This document shows, in pieces, positions 45,006 through 53,888 of a stretch of DNA of 64,000 nt. Each line of letters opens with the position of its first letter. The first letter of the stretch is position 1. The translations under genes were made by a program, and so were the position numbers. The notes beneath the pieces were generated by a model, which ran no database searches, had not been told where the DNA came from, and saw only the letters and a list, made by a program, of their open reading frames with translations. Source of the stretch: Longimicrobiales bacterium (lineage in GTDB: Bacteria; Gemmatimonadota; Gemmatimonadetes; Longimicrobiales; Gaopeijiaceae); the NCBI GenBank assembly GCA_958296005.1, contig CATQHQ010000001.1, positions 124,001 to 188,000 of the forward strand, in the 5' to 3' direction.

Positions 45006-46427
45006 TCAAAAGCCTCGGAAGAGGTCGTCGACGGGACTGGCCGCGAACCCTGCCCGCTCCAGAAAGGACGCCGCCGCCGAGGCGCGAGCACCGCTGAGGC
45101 AGTGGACGACGAGGTGCTTTTCCCGGGGGAGCTCGCCGGTGCGTCCGGCCAAGCGAGTGTGGGCGATGTTGGTCGCACCCTCCATGCGACTGGCAGCGTG
45201 CTCGGCGGCGGTTCTGACGTCCAGGACATGGAAGCGGGGGTCGCTCATGCGGCGACGGACTTCGGGGAAGCGCAACGCCTCCGTCGCGACCAGCGGTCCT
45301 CCGGCGGCGGCGTAGTCGTTCAGCGCATCCGACGGAGTCCAGCCCGCGATTTTGTCGAGGCCGATGCGGATCAGTTGGCGCACCGCCTCGTCCACATCCG
45401 CCTCCTGGCAGAGCAGCACGATCTCGTTCTCCGGGGCGACGAAGCAGCCGGCCACCGTGGGGAACGACTTGTCCAGGGGCGCGTAGATCGAGCCGGGGAC
45501 GTGGACGGCGTAGTAGGCCGCACGGTCGGGTCGGGTGTCGAGAACAAGGAGGCCGTCGGGCGAAACAGATGTTCCGGGACCGTGGAGCTGCGCAAGCTCC
45601 GCGCCGGTCAGGCGCCGTGGCCGAGGAACGCCGCCCAGAACCGGGGGACCCTGCCGGTTCTGCACCTTCATGCGGCCGAAGTAGCCGGGGGGCTCGGGCT
45701 GGCCGTCCAGGATGTACTCCACGAAGGCGTCCTCCCCTTTGCGGACCGCCGCCAACGCCGGGCTGTGGCGGGTCTCGTAGCCGACGGTGGTGTCGGGGAC
45801 GGCCCCCAGCGCCTTTCCGCAAGCGCTTCCGGCGCCGTGGCCGGGCCAGATGCGCAGGTACTCGGGGAGCTCGAAGACGCCCTTGGCCGAGGCGTAGAGC
45901 CGCCGGGCCGACGGTTCCATGGCCCCTGCCTGGCCGACTGCGGACTCCAGCAGGTCGGGCCGTCCCAAGTCGCCCACGAAGACGAAGTCGCCGGAGACAA
46001 TCCCCATCGGCTCGGTCGCGCCGGCCCCGAGGTCGGTGACCAGGAAGCTCATGTGCTCCGGCGTGTGGCCCGGCGTGTGGACCGCCTGCACCGCCACGCC
46101 GCCCACGGCGAAGCGGTCGCCGTCCATCAGCTCCGTGACGTTGTCGTGGCCCTCCGCCCATTCGTACTCCCAGCCCTCGCCCCCTTCGCCGGAGAGGTAG
46201 GCCCGGCAGCCGAGGCGCTCGGCGAACTCCCGGCACCCGGAGAGGAAGTCGGCGTGGATGTGGGTCTCCGCCGCAGCGACGATCCGCAGTCCCGCCCGGC
46301 GCGCGATCTCCACGTAGCGGTCCACGTCGCGCTGCGGGTCCACCACCAGCGCCTCGCCGGTGCGCTCGCAGCCCACGACGTAGGCGTACTGGGAGAGCAT
46401 CTCGTCGGCGACCTGCCTGAAGAACAT
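45006..46427 (-). CDS. MBL-fold persulfide dioxygenase-like protein with two rhodanese domains
   Basis: A 473-residue protein. The metallo-beta-lactamase domain (1-250) has ETHIHADFLSG (THxHxD), HTPGHTPEHMSF, GDFVFVGDLGRPDL and WPGHGAGSACG, close to ETHE1/CstB persulfide dioxygenases. The first rhodanese domain (about 270-370) has LLCQEADVDEA at the active loop; the C-terminal one has VVHCLSGARASAA with the catalytic Cys. Predicted to oxidise glutathione or protein persulfide to sulfite in the cytoplasm. This could feed the sulfite-oxidoreductase candidate at 54902-59399. Confidence 0.87.
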   Translation of the reverse strand: MFFRQVADEMLSQYAYVVGCERTGEALVVDPQRDVDRYVEIARRAGLRIVAAAETHIHADFLSGCREFAERLGCRAYLSGEGGEGWEYEWAEGHDNVTELMDGDRFAVGGVAVQAVHTPGHTPEHMSFLVTDLGAGATEPMGIVSGDFVFVGDLGRPDLLESAVGQAGAMEPSARRLYASAKGVFELPEYLRIWPGHGAGSACGKALGAVPDTTVGYETRHSPALAAVRKGEDAFVEYILDGQPEPPGYFGRMKVQNRQGPPVLGGVPRPRRLTGAELAQLHGPGTSVSPDGLLVLDTRPDRAAYYAVHVPGSIYAPLDKSFPTVAGCFVAPENEIVLLCQEADVDEAVRQLIRIGLDKIAGWTPSDALNDYAAAGGPLVATEALRFPEVRRRMSDPRFHVLDVRTAAEHAASRMEGATNIAHTRLAGRTGELPREKHLVVHCLSGARASAAASFLERAGFAASPVDDLFRGF

Positions 46428-46472
46428 GGGCGGCTCTCCCGGTGCGGGCGGGGCGTTGGGGGGAAGGCGGCG

Positions 46473-46536
46473 GGCGGCTCCCTTGGGAGGCACCGGCGGT
46501 TTCCCCTTGGGAAGGCAGGGGCGGTTCCCCTGGGAG
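46473..46536. repeat. Three tandem copies of a palindromic motif upstream of the MBL-rhodanese gene
   Basis: Imperfect repeats at 46473-46490, 46495-46515 and 46520-46536, each GGCGG(C/T)T followed by a palindrome of the form TCCC(C)TTGGGA. They lie 45-110 bp upstream of the MBL-rhodanese ATG and just before the tRNA-Lys promoter. They could be operator sites for the sulfur gene or the tRNA, or a simple repeat. Confidence 0.5.
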
Positions 46537-46546
46537 CCGGATAGTG

Positions 46547-46552
46547 TATAAT
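46547..46552 (+). promoter_or_regulatory. Consensus -10 box (TATAAT) of tRNA-Lys
   Basis: A perfect TATAAT stands 26 bp before the tRNA-Lys gene in an otherwise GC-rich region. The -35 position (about 46524-46529, GTTCCC) is weak and falls in the third palindromic repeat. Confidence 0.6.
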
Positions 46553-46578
46553 GTGAGTTCCGTTTTCGGAACGGTGCG

Positions 46579-46651
46579 GCCCTGCTAGCTCAACTGGTAG
46601 AGCATCCGACTCTTAATCGGCAGGTTCGGGGTTCGAGTCCCTGGCGGGGCA
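46579..46651 (+). tRNA. tRNA-Lys (anticodon CTT)
   Basis: GCCCTGCTAGCTCAACTGGT starts the gene. The anticodon arm CCGACTCTTAATCGG gives CTT, the T arm is GGGGTTCGAGTCCC, and the 7-bp acceptor stem has one G-U pair. No encoded CCA. Confidence 0.95.
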
Positions 46652-46675
46652 CTGACAGAAGCGGCGACCGCTGGA

Positions 46676-47713
46676 TCAGGGGCCGTCGGGGGCGGGGGGC
46701 AGGTAGGTGCGGAGGGCAACGGCGGGCGTCTCGGGCGCGGTCACGCGAAAGGCACCCATCGCCGCCGGGAGCAGGGCGAAGCGAACCGCGTCCAGGCGGC
46801 GGGGCGGGCCAGCGGCGGGCGCGATCGTCGCCGAGCCCGATACGACGCCCCACGCCTCGAAGGTTTCGCCGTTCAGGTTGCCTTCGAAGGCCGCCCCGGC
46901 GGCCAGGGTCACGCGCTCCACCACGAACTTGTCGCAGACGGCAAGCGCCTCGCGCCGGACGCCGTTGCGGTCTTCCACGACGGCCGGGCTCTGCACGCCC
47001 GGCGGCTGCGACGCCGGCGACCCGGAGGCAGGCGCGTCGTCGTGTCCAAAGCCGGCTGCCGCCAGCGCCTGCTCCACATGAAGCTCTCTGCCGCCGTCCT
47101 CGGGGCCGGGCCGCCCCCAGTCGTACAAGCGGTAGGTGACGTCGGAACTCTGCTGGATCTCCGCCAGCACGACCCCCGGCAAGATCGCGTGGACGGTGCC
47201 GGCGGGGACCAGCACCGCGTCGCCGGGACGGACGGCCACTCGGTTCAGGAGCTCCTCGATCCGACCTTCCGAAGCCGCGTGGCGGAGCGTTGCCGCGTCG
47301 ATGTCGGGTGTCACGCCCAGGATCACTTCGGCGCCGGGCTCCGCGTGGAGGACGTACCACATCTCGGTCTTGCCGGTCTCGCCGGGGCGGGTGTGGGCGT
47401 CGCTGGGATGGACCTGGACGGAGAGCGCCTGGTTGGCGTCCAGCAGCTTGAAGAGGAGGGGGAAGGCGCTTCTCTCCAGTGCCCCTGTTGCGCGACGGCC
47501 GGCCAGCCGCGTTCCGTAGCGCGCCGCCAGCTCCGGCAGGCTGGTCCCTGCCAGGGGTCCGTCGTCCACGAGGGTGGGCGCCGAGCGGTGGGCGGATATC
47601 TCCCAGCTCTCTGCGGTGACGCCCTCGGGGAGGGGCCTGCCGAAGAGGCGCTCCAAGTTGCGGCCGCCCCAGACGTAGTCCTTCAGCTGGGGGGCGAAGG
47701 TCAGCGGGTTCAG
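46676..47713 (-). CDS. manA: Mannose-6-phosphate isomerase, class I, probable CTG start
   Basis: 345 residues. PLTFAPQLKDYVWGGRNLERLFG is the usual N-terminus; the zinc ligands lie in LSVQVHPSDAH and TEMWYVL (Q, H, E) and further on in VPAGTVHAIL. It interconverts fructose-6-P and mannose-6-P. No ATG, GTG or TTG is in place at the natural N-terminus; the CTG at 47713 begins exactly there and overlaps the stop of the DPP4-like gene as CTGA, so a CTG start with translational coupling is the best reading. Confidence 0.85.
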   Translation of the reverse strand: MNPLTFAPQLKDYVWGGRNLERLFGRPLPEGVTAESWEISAHRSAPTLVDDGPLAGTSLPELAARYGTRLAGRRATGALERSAFPLLFKLLDANQALSVQVHPSDAHTRPGETGKTEMWYVLHAEPGAEVILGVTPDIDAATLRHAASEGRIEELLNRVAVRPGDAVLVPAGTVHAILPGVVLAEIQQSSDVTYRLYDWGRPGPEDGGRELHVEQALAAAGFGHDDAPASGSPASQPPGVQSPAVVEDRNGVRREALAVCDKFVVERVTLAAGAAFEGNLNGETFEAWGVVSGSATIAPAAGPPRRLDAVRFALLPAAMGAFRVTAPETPAVALRTYLPPAPDGP

Positions 47714-50076
47714 GAGACCGGTCGCGTGATCTCGTACTCCACGGGCGGCTCGGCCCCCATCAGGTGGCGGACGAAGTAGTCCCACCGACGACGGACGAAG
47801 TAGGGCTCGTTGAGGCCGTGCGCACGGTCGGGCGCCCACACCAAGTCGTAGTCCTGGTTGGCCTTGGTGAGCTCGTCGATCAGCTGGACGGTCATGGCGG
47901 GATGCACGTTGTCGTCCATGTCGCCGTGCATGAGGAGGAGCTTGCCCTTGAGGTTGGCGACGTGGGTCTTGTTGGCTTCGTCGGTGAAGTTGGTCGTGCC
48001 CGACGCCGAGTCGGCCACCAGCAGCCCCTGGTACTTCTCGGCCCAGTAGATGTTGTAGCTGGCGTTGTCGTGGTTCCCGGCGCCCGACACCGCGACCTTG
48101 TAGAAGTCCGGGTACTTGAACATGGCGTCGGTGGAGGCGAATCCGCCGCCGGAGTGGCCGTAGATCCCCACCCGCTCCAGGTCCATGAAGGGGTAGCGGG
48201 CGGCCAGCTGCTTGATGGCGGTCACGTGGTCGGGAAGGCCGTTGTCGTTGAAGTCGCCGTAGTAGACGTCGTGAAACGCCTTGGAGCGATGCGGCGTCCC
48301 CATGTGGTCCAGCTGGATCACGACGAAGCCCAGCTTGGCCAAGGAGAAGTCCTCGCCGCCGGACTTGAACGTCCACGAGCCGACGCTGCCCACCTGCGGG
48401 CCGGGGTAGATGTGGTCGATCACCGGGTACAGGCGGGACCCGTCCAGATTGTCGGGGAAGTAGATCAGGCCGTAGATGTCGGTGAACCCGTCGCGGGCCT
48501 TCACCGTGAACACCTCCGGGGGACGCCAGCCCACCGCCTCCAGCTTCGACACGTCGGCTTCCTCGAGGGTGCGGACCACGGCACCGTCGCCCATGCGCCT
48601 AAGCTGGCTGACGGGCGGATCGCCGATCGTCGACCAGCTGTCCACGAAGAAGCGGCCCGACGGCGACACGGCGATCTGGTGGTTGCCGACTTCGCCTGCG
48701 ACGGTCCGCAGGCCGCTGCCGTCGTAGCCGACGCTGTACAGGCGCCCGTAGTACGGCACCCCTTCCTCGCGCCCGTAGGCCGTGAAGTAGATGCGCCGGG
48801 CGGCCTCGTCCACGTGCCAGATCGCGCCCACCGCCCACGGCCCGGAGGTGACTTGGTTCTTGACCGTACCGTCCTTGGAAAAGCGCCAGATGTGGGCCCA
48901 GCCGTCGCGCTCGGACCACCAGAAGGCGTCGTCGGTGGACTCGGAGACGAACCAGGAGACGGGGTTGCGCTGCGAGAACTCCACGAAGGTCTTGGCGCTG
49001 TCTCCGGCGACGAGGCGAAACTCGCCGGTCGCCGCGTCCACTTCGGCCAAGTGGTTGCTCTTGGACGCCCGCGTCTCCCAGTTGACGTAGACGAAACGCG
49101 AGTCCGCCGACCATAGGGAATCGACTTGCGAGCCGTTCAGGTAGAGCCGGTTGGGACGCGGTGCCAGCTCGACCCGGACGTTGCCGGGGGCGCGTTCGGC
49201 CGCAGACAGGGTCTCGGTGAGGTCCAAGATGTGAAACGCCGGCAAGGGGACGATCGAGTCGCCGGGCAGGGCGTAGGGCTGTGAGTAGTGCACCGTGCGC
49301 TGGGGCGTGTACGACACGTAGTGGTGGTGCTCGACGCCTCGCTGGTCCATCCGTTGGACGAGGATCTTGCGCGAGTCGGGAGACCAGTGGGCCACGGGCC
49401 GCCGGGTGCGCTCGTTCCTCACGTCGTTGGGACGAGGGTAGGCGAGTCCGTAGCCGTTGAACTCCTCCCCGTCGGTGGTGAGGCGGATCGTGTCCCCGCC
49501 GTCCGCCGGCCTGACGTAGAGGTCGTGGTCCAAGACGAAGGCTTCCCAGCGTTCGTCGGGCGATTTGACGAACGGTTCGGGGTCCGGAAGCGTGTCGCCG
49601 GCTTCGCAGAGGTACGCCTGGATGTCGCAGGTGAAGCGCCTGGCGCCGGTCTCGAAGGCGATCCGCTCCTCGTCGTCGTCCACGAAGTCGAACTCCTCGA
49701 ACGGCAACTTCTCGGGGACGTAGCTGGTGTCCGCCGCCAACGAAAGGGCCGCCGCCAGCCGGTAGTGGTCGAAGAGGGGCCGCCTCTCGTCGGCTACCGG
49801 GTCCACGAAGGTGAACTCGTGCCCGGCGCCGGTGTTGTTGCGGTACCAGAACCGGTCCGTGTCGTTGATCCAGTTGGGAACGACGGGGCCGCCGGCGAGG
49901 AGCGGGGAGGTGTGCCACCCAAGGAGGAGCTCGGCCCGGTGGTAGTCGATCTCCTGGGCTTGGGCTGGAGGCGTCGCCGCCGTCGAGACGGCCGCGGCGG
50001 CGAGAACGGCGATCGCGCGGGCGATCGTCGCCATCGCGGGCGGGCGAAGGTGCGGGGCGGATCCTGGCGTATTCAT
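47710..50076 (-). CDS. DPP4-like S9 prolyl oligopeptidase, exported
   Basis: 788 residues (746-774 if a later start such as the ATG at 50034 is used). A signal peptide (IAVLAAAAVSTAATPPAQA) and an N-terminal beta-propeller (about 60-510) precede the alpha/beta-hydrolase domain: nucleophile GHSGGGFAS (Ser about 640), acid in HGDMDDNVHP and His in DRAHGLN. It cleaves X-Pro or similar dipeptides from peptides in the periplasm. Coupled to manA by 4 bp overlap. Confidence 0.9.
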   Translation of the reverse strand: MNTPGSAPHLRPPAMATIARAIAVLAAAAVSTAATPPAQAQEIDYHRAELLLGWHTSPLLAGGPVVPNWINDTDRFWYRNNTGAGHEFTFVDPVADERRPLFDHYRLAAALSLAADTSYVPEKLPFEEFDFVDDDEERIAFETGARRFTCDIQAYLCEAGDTLPDPEPFVKSPDERWEAFVLDHDLYVRPADGGDTIRLTTDGEEFNGYGLAYPRPNDVRNERTRRPVAHWSPDSRKILVQRMDQRGVEHHHYVSYTPQRTVHYSQPYALPGDSIVPLPAFHILDLTETLSAAERAPGNVRVELAPRPNRLYLNGSQVDSLWSADSRFVYVNWETRASKSNHLAEVDAATGEFRLVAGDSAKTFVEFSQRNPVSWFVSESTDDAFWWSERDGWAHIWRFSKDGTVKNQVTSGPWAVGAIWHVDEAARRIYFTAYGREEGVPYYGRLYSVGYDGSGLRTVAGEVGNHQIAVSPSGRFFVDSWSTIGDPPVSQLRRMGDGAVVRTLEEADVSKLEAVGWRPPEVFTVKARDGFTDIYGLIYFPDNLDGSRLYPVIDHIYPGPQVGSVGSWTFKSGGEDFSLAKLGFVVIQLDHMGTPHRSKAFHDVYYGDFNDNGLPDHVTAIKQLAARYPFMDLERVGIYGHSGGGFASTDAMFKYPDFYKVAVSGAGNHDNASYNIYWAEKYQGLLVADSASGTTNFTDEANKTHVANLKGKLLLMHGDMDDNVHPAMTVQLIDELTKANQDYDLVWAPDRAHGLNEPYFVRRRWDYFVRHLMGAEPPVEYEITRPVS

Positions 50077-50218
50077 GGGCCTAACGATGCGGTGGCTTCT
50101 CGGTTTCCGTCAAGCGTGGGACCGCGGCGGGAGGGCGGGCTGGCCGGGGCGAGCCGATGCGTGGCAGGGGTTACCTTTCGGGGCGACGGAGGGTTGCAAA
50201 CCGAGCGGAGAGACCAGC

Positions 50219-50932
50219 ATGAGGGCGAAGTTGCGGATCAGAGCCACGACGGCCGCGGTCGTCGCCTTGGCTGGCTGCTTGGCAGTGGGCCCGGGGGCGG
50301 CGCAGGGCCAACCGGTCGGGTTCGGGCTGGGAGCAAGGGTGGGGACGATCGGAATCGGCCCGGAGGTGTCGGCTCGGTTCGGTCCGCTAGGGGTTCGCGG
50401 CGGCTACGGGCTGCTGCCGCTGGAGCTCAACGCAACCCGCTTCGTCGAGATCGACGGCGTGGCCACGGCAGAGCTGAGGCTGCCCCGGGACTGGTACACG
50501 CTCGGCGTGGACTTGCATCTGGGCAACTTCATGCGTCTGGGAGGCGGCCTCTTGTACAAGCCCGGCGACATCGTGGCCGAAGTGATCATCGACTCGGACG
50601 CCACCGTCGAGCTGGGGGGCGAACGCTACGGAGGCAGCCAAGTCTCCGGTCTCGTCGGAACGCATGTTTCCCGCTCGGCGGCGCCGTTCGTCGTGGTCGG
50701 CTTCGGGGCCAACGCCCCCGGCGGGTTCGGGGTCTCCTTCGACCTGGGTGTGGCGTATCTGGGCGACGCGGAGGTGGGCCTGGAGGCGACCGGGCGCGCC
50801 GACGTCATAGGGACCGCGGAGTTCCGGGCGAACTTGGCTGCCGAGGAAGGCCGGATCGCCGACGAGGCGGCGACCTACCTGAAGTACTGGCCTGTGCTCA
50901 ACGTCTCGCTACGCTACGGCTTCGGCGGCTAG
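50219..50932 (+). CDS. Outer-membrane beta-barrel-like protein
   Basis: A 237-residue protein with a signal peptide (TTAAVVALAGCLAVGPGAAQG) and strand repeats rich in Gly and aromatic residues, ending WPVLNVSLRYGFGG with the C-terminal aromatic pattern of outer-membrane barrels. No specific family is recognised. The RBS GGAGA is eight bases before the ATG. It ends 1 bp before the M20 peptidase gene. Confidence 0.7.
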   Translation: MRAKLRIRATTAAVVALAGCLAVGPGAAQGQPVGFGLGARVGTIGIGPEVSARFGPLGVRGGYGLLPLELNATRFVEIDGVATAELRLPRDWYTLGVDLHLGNFMRLGGGLLYKPGDIVAEVIIDSDATVELGGERYGGSQVSGLVGTHVSRSAAPFVVVGFGANAPGGFGVSFDLGVAYLGDAEVGLEATGRADVIGTAEFRANLAAEEGRIADEAATYLKYWPVLNVSLRYGFGG

Positions 50933-50933
50933 G

Positions 50934-52256
50934 ATGCGCCGGATCGACCACATGCGCCGTTCCGTCAGCCTGTTCGGGCTTGTCCCTGCGGTTGCCGTCC
51001 TGGCCCTGGAGGCGCCCGCGACCGCTCAGACCGCGTCTCCCGAGTACCTCCGCGAGATCGACGACTTGGCCGCCCGGCCGGAGATCGTCGCCGCCCTACG
51101 GCTGGCCCAGGAGCTGGACGGCTGGGCGCTGGACCGCTTGGTCGAGCTCACCGAGATCCCCGCGCCTCCGTTCATGGAAGAAGCGCGAGGCCGACGCTTC
51201 GCCGAGCTGCTGGCCGAGCACGGCGCCGACTCGGTGTGGATCGACGCCGAGGGGAACGCCGTCGGCTTGCGGCGCGGACGCCGGGGCGAGCGCACCGTCG
51301 GGTTCGGCGGTCATCTGGACACGGTGTTCCCCGAGGGCACCGACGTGAGCGTGACCCAGCGCGGCGACACCTTGTTTGCGCCGGGCGTGGCCGACGACGC
51401 GCGGGGCCTGGTCGTCGTGCTGTCGGTGCTCCGGGCGATGGAGGAGGCCGGAGTGGAGACCGACGACGACGTGATCTTCGTGGGCGTCGTGGGCGAGGAG
51501 GGGCTGGGAGACCTCCGGGGCATGAAGCACCTCTTCCGCGATCCGAGCACCGCGCCCGCCGCATGGATCGACGTGGACGGCAGCGGCTTGGGCGGGATCG
51601 TCAGCATGGGGCTGGGGTCGGTTCGCTACCGCGTGACGTTCGCTGGGCCCGGGGGTCACTCGTGGGGCGCCTTCGGCCTCGCCAACCCCGCTCACGCGCT
51701 GGCCCGAGCCGTCCGCCTCTTCCAGGACGCCGCCGACTCTCTGACGCGAGCCGGCCCTCGAACCAGCTACAACGTGGGACGGATCGGCGGCGGCACGTCG
51801 GTCAACGCGATCCCCTTCGAGAGCTGGATGGAGGTGGACATGCGCTCCGTCAGCCCCGAGAGCCTAGGCAGGATCGAAGAAGCGTTCCTGGCCGCCATGG
51901 ACCGGGGGCTGGAGGAAGAGAACGCGCTCCGGCGCGACGGGCCGGCGCTTACGGTGGCGAAGCTGAAGATCGGAGACCGGCCCTCGGGGGACGGCGACCC
52001 GAACGCGCCGCTCGTACAACGGGCACTGGCGGCCACGAGCTTCGTCGGCGCGGAAGGGCGTCTGCGGCGGTCGTCCACCGATTCGAACATCCCCATCGCC
52101 ATGGGCATACCGGCGGTGACGATCGGCGGCGGCGGCGTGGGCTTCGGCGCCCACTCGCTGCACGAGTACTGGATCGACCGCGACGGACACCTGGGGGTGC
52201 AGCGGGCGCTGCTGCTTCTGGCGGCGGAAGCGGGGCTGGCCGGGCCGGTGCCGTAG
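50934..52256 (+). CDS. M20-family metallopeptidase, exported
   Basis: A 440-residue protein with a signal peptide (GLVPAVAVLALEAPATAQ). Motifs: GFGGHLDTVFPEG (first metal His-x-Asp), GVADDARGLVVVL (bridging Asp), VVGEEGLGDLRG (catalytic Glu and ligand), SYNVGRIGGGTSVNAIPF (dimerisation domain) and a C-terminal His (GAHSLHEYW). This is the di-/tripeptidase T-like layout. Translation likely starts at 50934 or at the ATG at 50952. Confidence 0.9.
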   Translation: MRRIDHMRRSVSLFGLVPAVAVLALEAPATAQTASPEYLREIDDLAARPEIVAALRLAQELDGWALDRLVELTEIPAPPFMEEARGRRFAELLAEHGADSVWIDAEGNAVGLRRGRRGERTVGFGGHLDTVFPEGTDVSVTQRGDTLFAPGVADDARGLVVVLSVLRAMEEAGVETDDDVIFVGVVGEEGLGDLRGMKHLFRDPSTAPAAWIDVDGSGLGGIVSMGLGSVRYRVTFAGPGGHSWGAFGLANPAHALARAVRLFQDAADSLTRAGPRTSYNVGRIGGGTSVNAIPFESWMEVDMRSVSPESLGRIEEAFLAAMDRGLEEENALRRDGPALTVAKLKIGDRPSGDGDPNAPLVQRALAATSFVGAEGRLRRSSTDSNIPIAMGIPAVTIGGGGVGFGAHSLHEYWIDRDGHLGVQRALLLLAAEAGLAGPVP

Positions 52257-52280
52257 TAGGGCTGTGGGGAGGCTACAAGG

Positions 52281-53888
52281 CTACAGGTAGGTCTCCGGCG
52301 GCATCCCGAAGACGTTGGTCACGATCTTTTTGGACTGCGGCGGCACGCCTTCCAGGGATGAAGGGACGCCCAGCGTCCTGATCTCCTCGACGACCCGCTT
52401 CAGGGCCAGCGCCCCCGTCAGGTCGATCCGGCCCAGGCCGTCCAGATGGATAACCACGGCGGACACGCTGCCCGCTTCGGCCAAGCGTCCCATGACCGCC
52501 TCTTCCAGGCGGGGGGCGGAGGCGAACCAGAGGATGCCCATCGCCTCCAGGTGAAGGACGTCGCCTTCCATCCAGCTGGCAAAGCCGGCACGGCGCTCCC
52601 GCCACACGTGGATCGCCAGCGACATGAGGATGCCCAGCAGAAGGGCCTGCTCGATCCGGGGCGCCAAGAGAAGGCACATGACCAGCGTGAACCACACCAC
52701 GATCGCCTGCACGCGAGACAGCTTCCACACCGTCACCACGAGGACTGGGCGCACGAGCCCCACGACCGCCGCGATGACGACGCCGGCGAGCACCGCCTTT
52801 GGGAGCTGGGACAAGACGCCGGCGAACGGCAGGAAGAGGAACACGGCCACTCCGGTGATGATGCCGGACCAGCGGGAGACGGCACCGCACAGGTGGTTCA
52901 AGTTGCTGCGGGAGAACGAACCGTCCACGGGCATGCCGCTGAACAGGCTCGACACGACGTTGGCGGTCCCCTGGGCAAGGAACTCCCGGTCGGGAAGCCA
53001 GCGCACCCGGTCCCGGCTGGCGAAGCCCCGCGCGATGGCGGTGGACTCGGCGAAGCCCACCAAGGCGATGACGATCCCGGGGAACACCAGCTGGGGGAAC
53101 TGGCGCCAGGGCAACGCTAGAGAGGGAAGGGGCACGGCGCCGGGCACGTCTCCGACGACGGGACCCGCATAGCCGGTCCAGAGGGACACCGCAATGCCTG
53201 CCAGGACCGCGATGAGGGCGCCGGGCAGGTGAACGTAGATGCGCCGGGCGGCCAGGGTGGCGGCCACCGTGCCCGCGGCGAGGGCGATTGCCGCCCAGTT
53301 CCACGAGCCGGCGGCGCCGAGGACGGTTAGCGCGTTCGCGACGGGACCGCTCTCGGAGCGCGGCGAGACCAGTCCCACGGCGGAGGGGAGCTGAGAGAGG
53401 AGGATGAGGATCGCCGCCCCGGAGGTAAAGCCCCGCAGGACGGGTTGGGACATGAGGTAGGTGACCTTGCCGGCCTGGACGAAGCCGATGGCGATGCGCG
53501 TGGCGCCCACGACCAGCGCCAGGATCGCCGCCGACCCGGCGTACTCCGGGCTGCCGGGCGCGGCAATGGTCACGAGGGCGCCGTGGGTGAGGAGCGCCGT
53601 GAGGGCGACGGGGCCGGTCTGGATGTAGGGGCACGACGCGAAGAGTCCCGCCGCCACGAGAGGCAGGGCCGCAGAGTAGAGGCCGTGGAAGCCCGACAAC
53701 CCCGCCAATTCCGCGTAGGCCATGCTCTGGGGAATCACCAGCATGGCGACGCTGAGGCCCGCGACCAGGTCGCTCTTGGAGGCTCGGCGGCGGCGCCATG
53801 CGTCGCCCGCGAGCACCCGCCCCTCCGGGGGAGAGGCGACAACCAAGCGGCCGACGCGCTTCACCGCCCTCGGCAGCGGCCACCTCAT
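52281..53888 (-). CDS. SulP-family anion transporter with STAS domain
   Basis: A 535-residue protein. The SulP signature (VIPQSMAYAELAG), 10-12 TM helices, and FPGIVIALVGFAESTAIARGFASRDR are present, and a cytoplasmic STAS domain lies at about 420-535 (AVVIHLDGLGRIDLTGALALKRVV). SulP proteins carry sulfate, bicarbonate or other anions. The start overlaps the TorD-like gene (ATGA), tying it to the molybdoenzyme operon; sulfate exchange is an attractive but unproven role. Confidence 0.88.
   Translation of the reverse strand: MRWPLPRAVKRVGRLVVASPPEGRVLAGDAWRRRRASKSDLVAGLSVAMLVIPQSMAYAELAGLSGFHGLYSAALPLVAAGLFASCPYIQTGPVALTALLTHGALVTIAAPGSPEYAGSAAILALVVGATRIAIGFVQAGKVTYLMSQPVLRGFTSGAAILILLSQLPSAVGLVSPRSESGPVANALTVLGAAGSWNWAAIALAAGTVAATLAARRIYVHLPGALIAVLAGIAVSLWTGYAGPVVGDVPGAVPLPSLALPWRQFPQLVFPGIVIALVGFAESTAIARGFASRDRVRWLPDREFLAQGTANVVSSLFSGMPVDGSFSRSNLNHLCGAVSRWSGIITGVAVFLFLPFAGVLSQLPKAVLAGVVIAAVVGLVRPVLVVTVWKLSRVQAIVVWFTLVMCLLLAPRIEQALLLGILMSLAIHVWRERRAGFASWMEGDVLHLEAMGILWFASAPRLEEAVMGRLAEAGSVSAVVIHLDGLGRIDLTGALALKRVVEEIRTLGVPSSLEGVPPQSKKIVTNVFGMPPETYL

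Noticed and set aside
46473-46536. Palindromic repeats as a rho-independent terminator
   Set aside because: They lie upstream of both flanking genes and lack a following T run.
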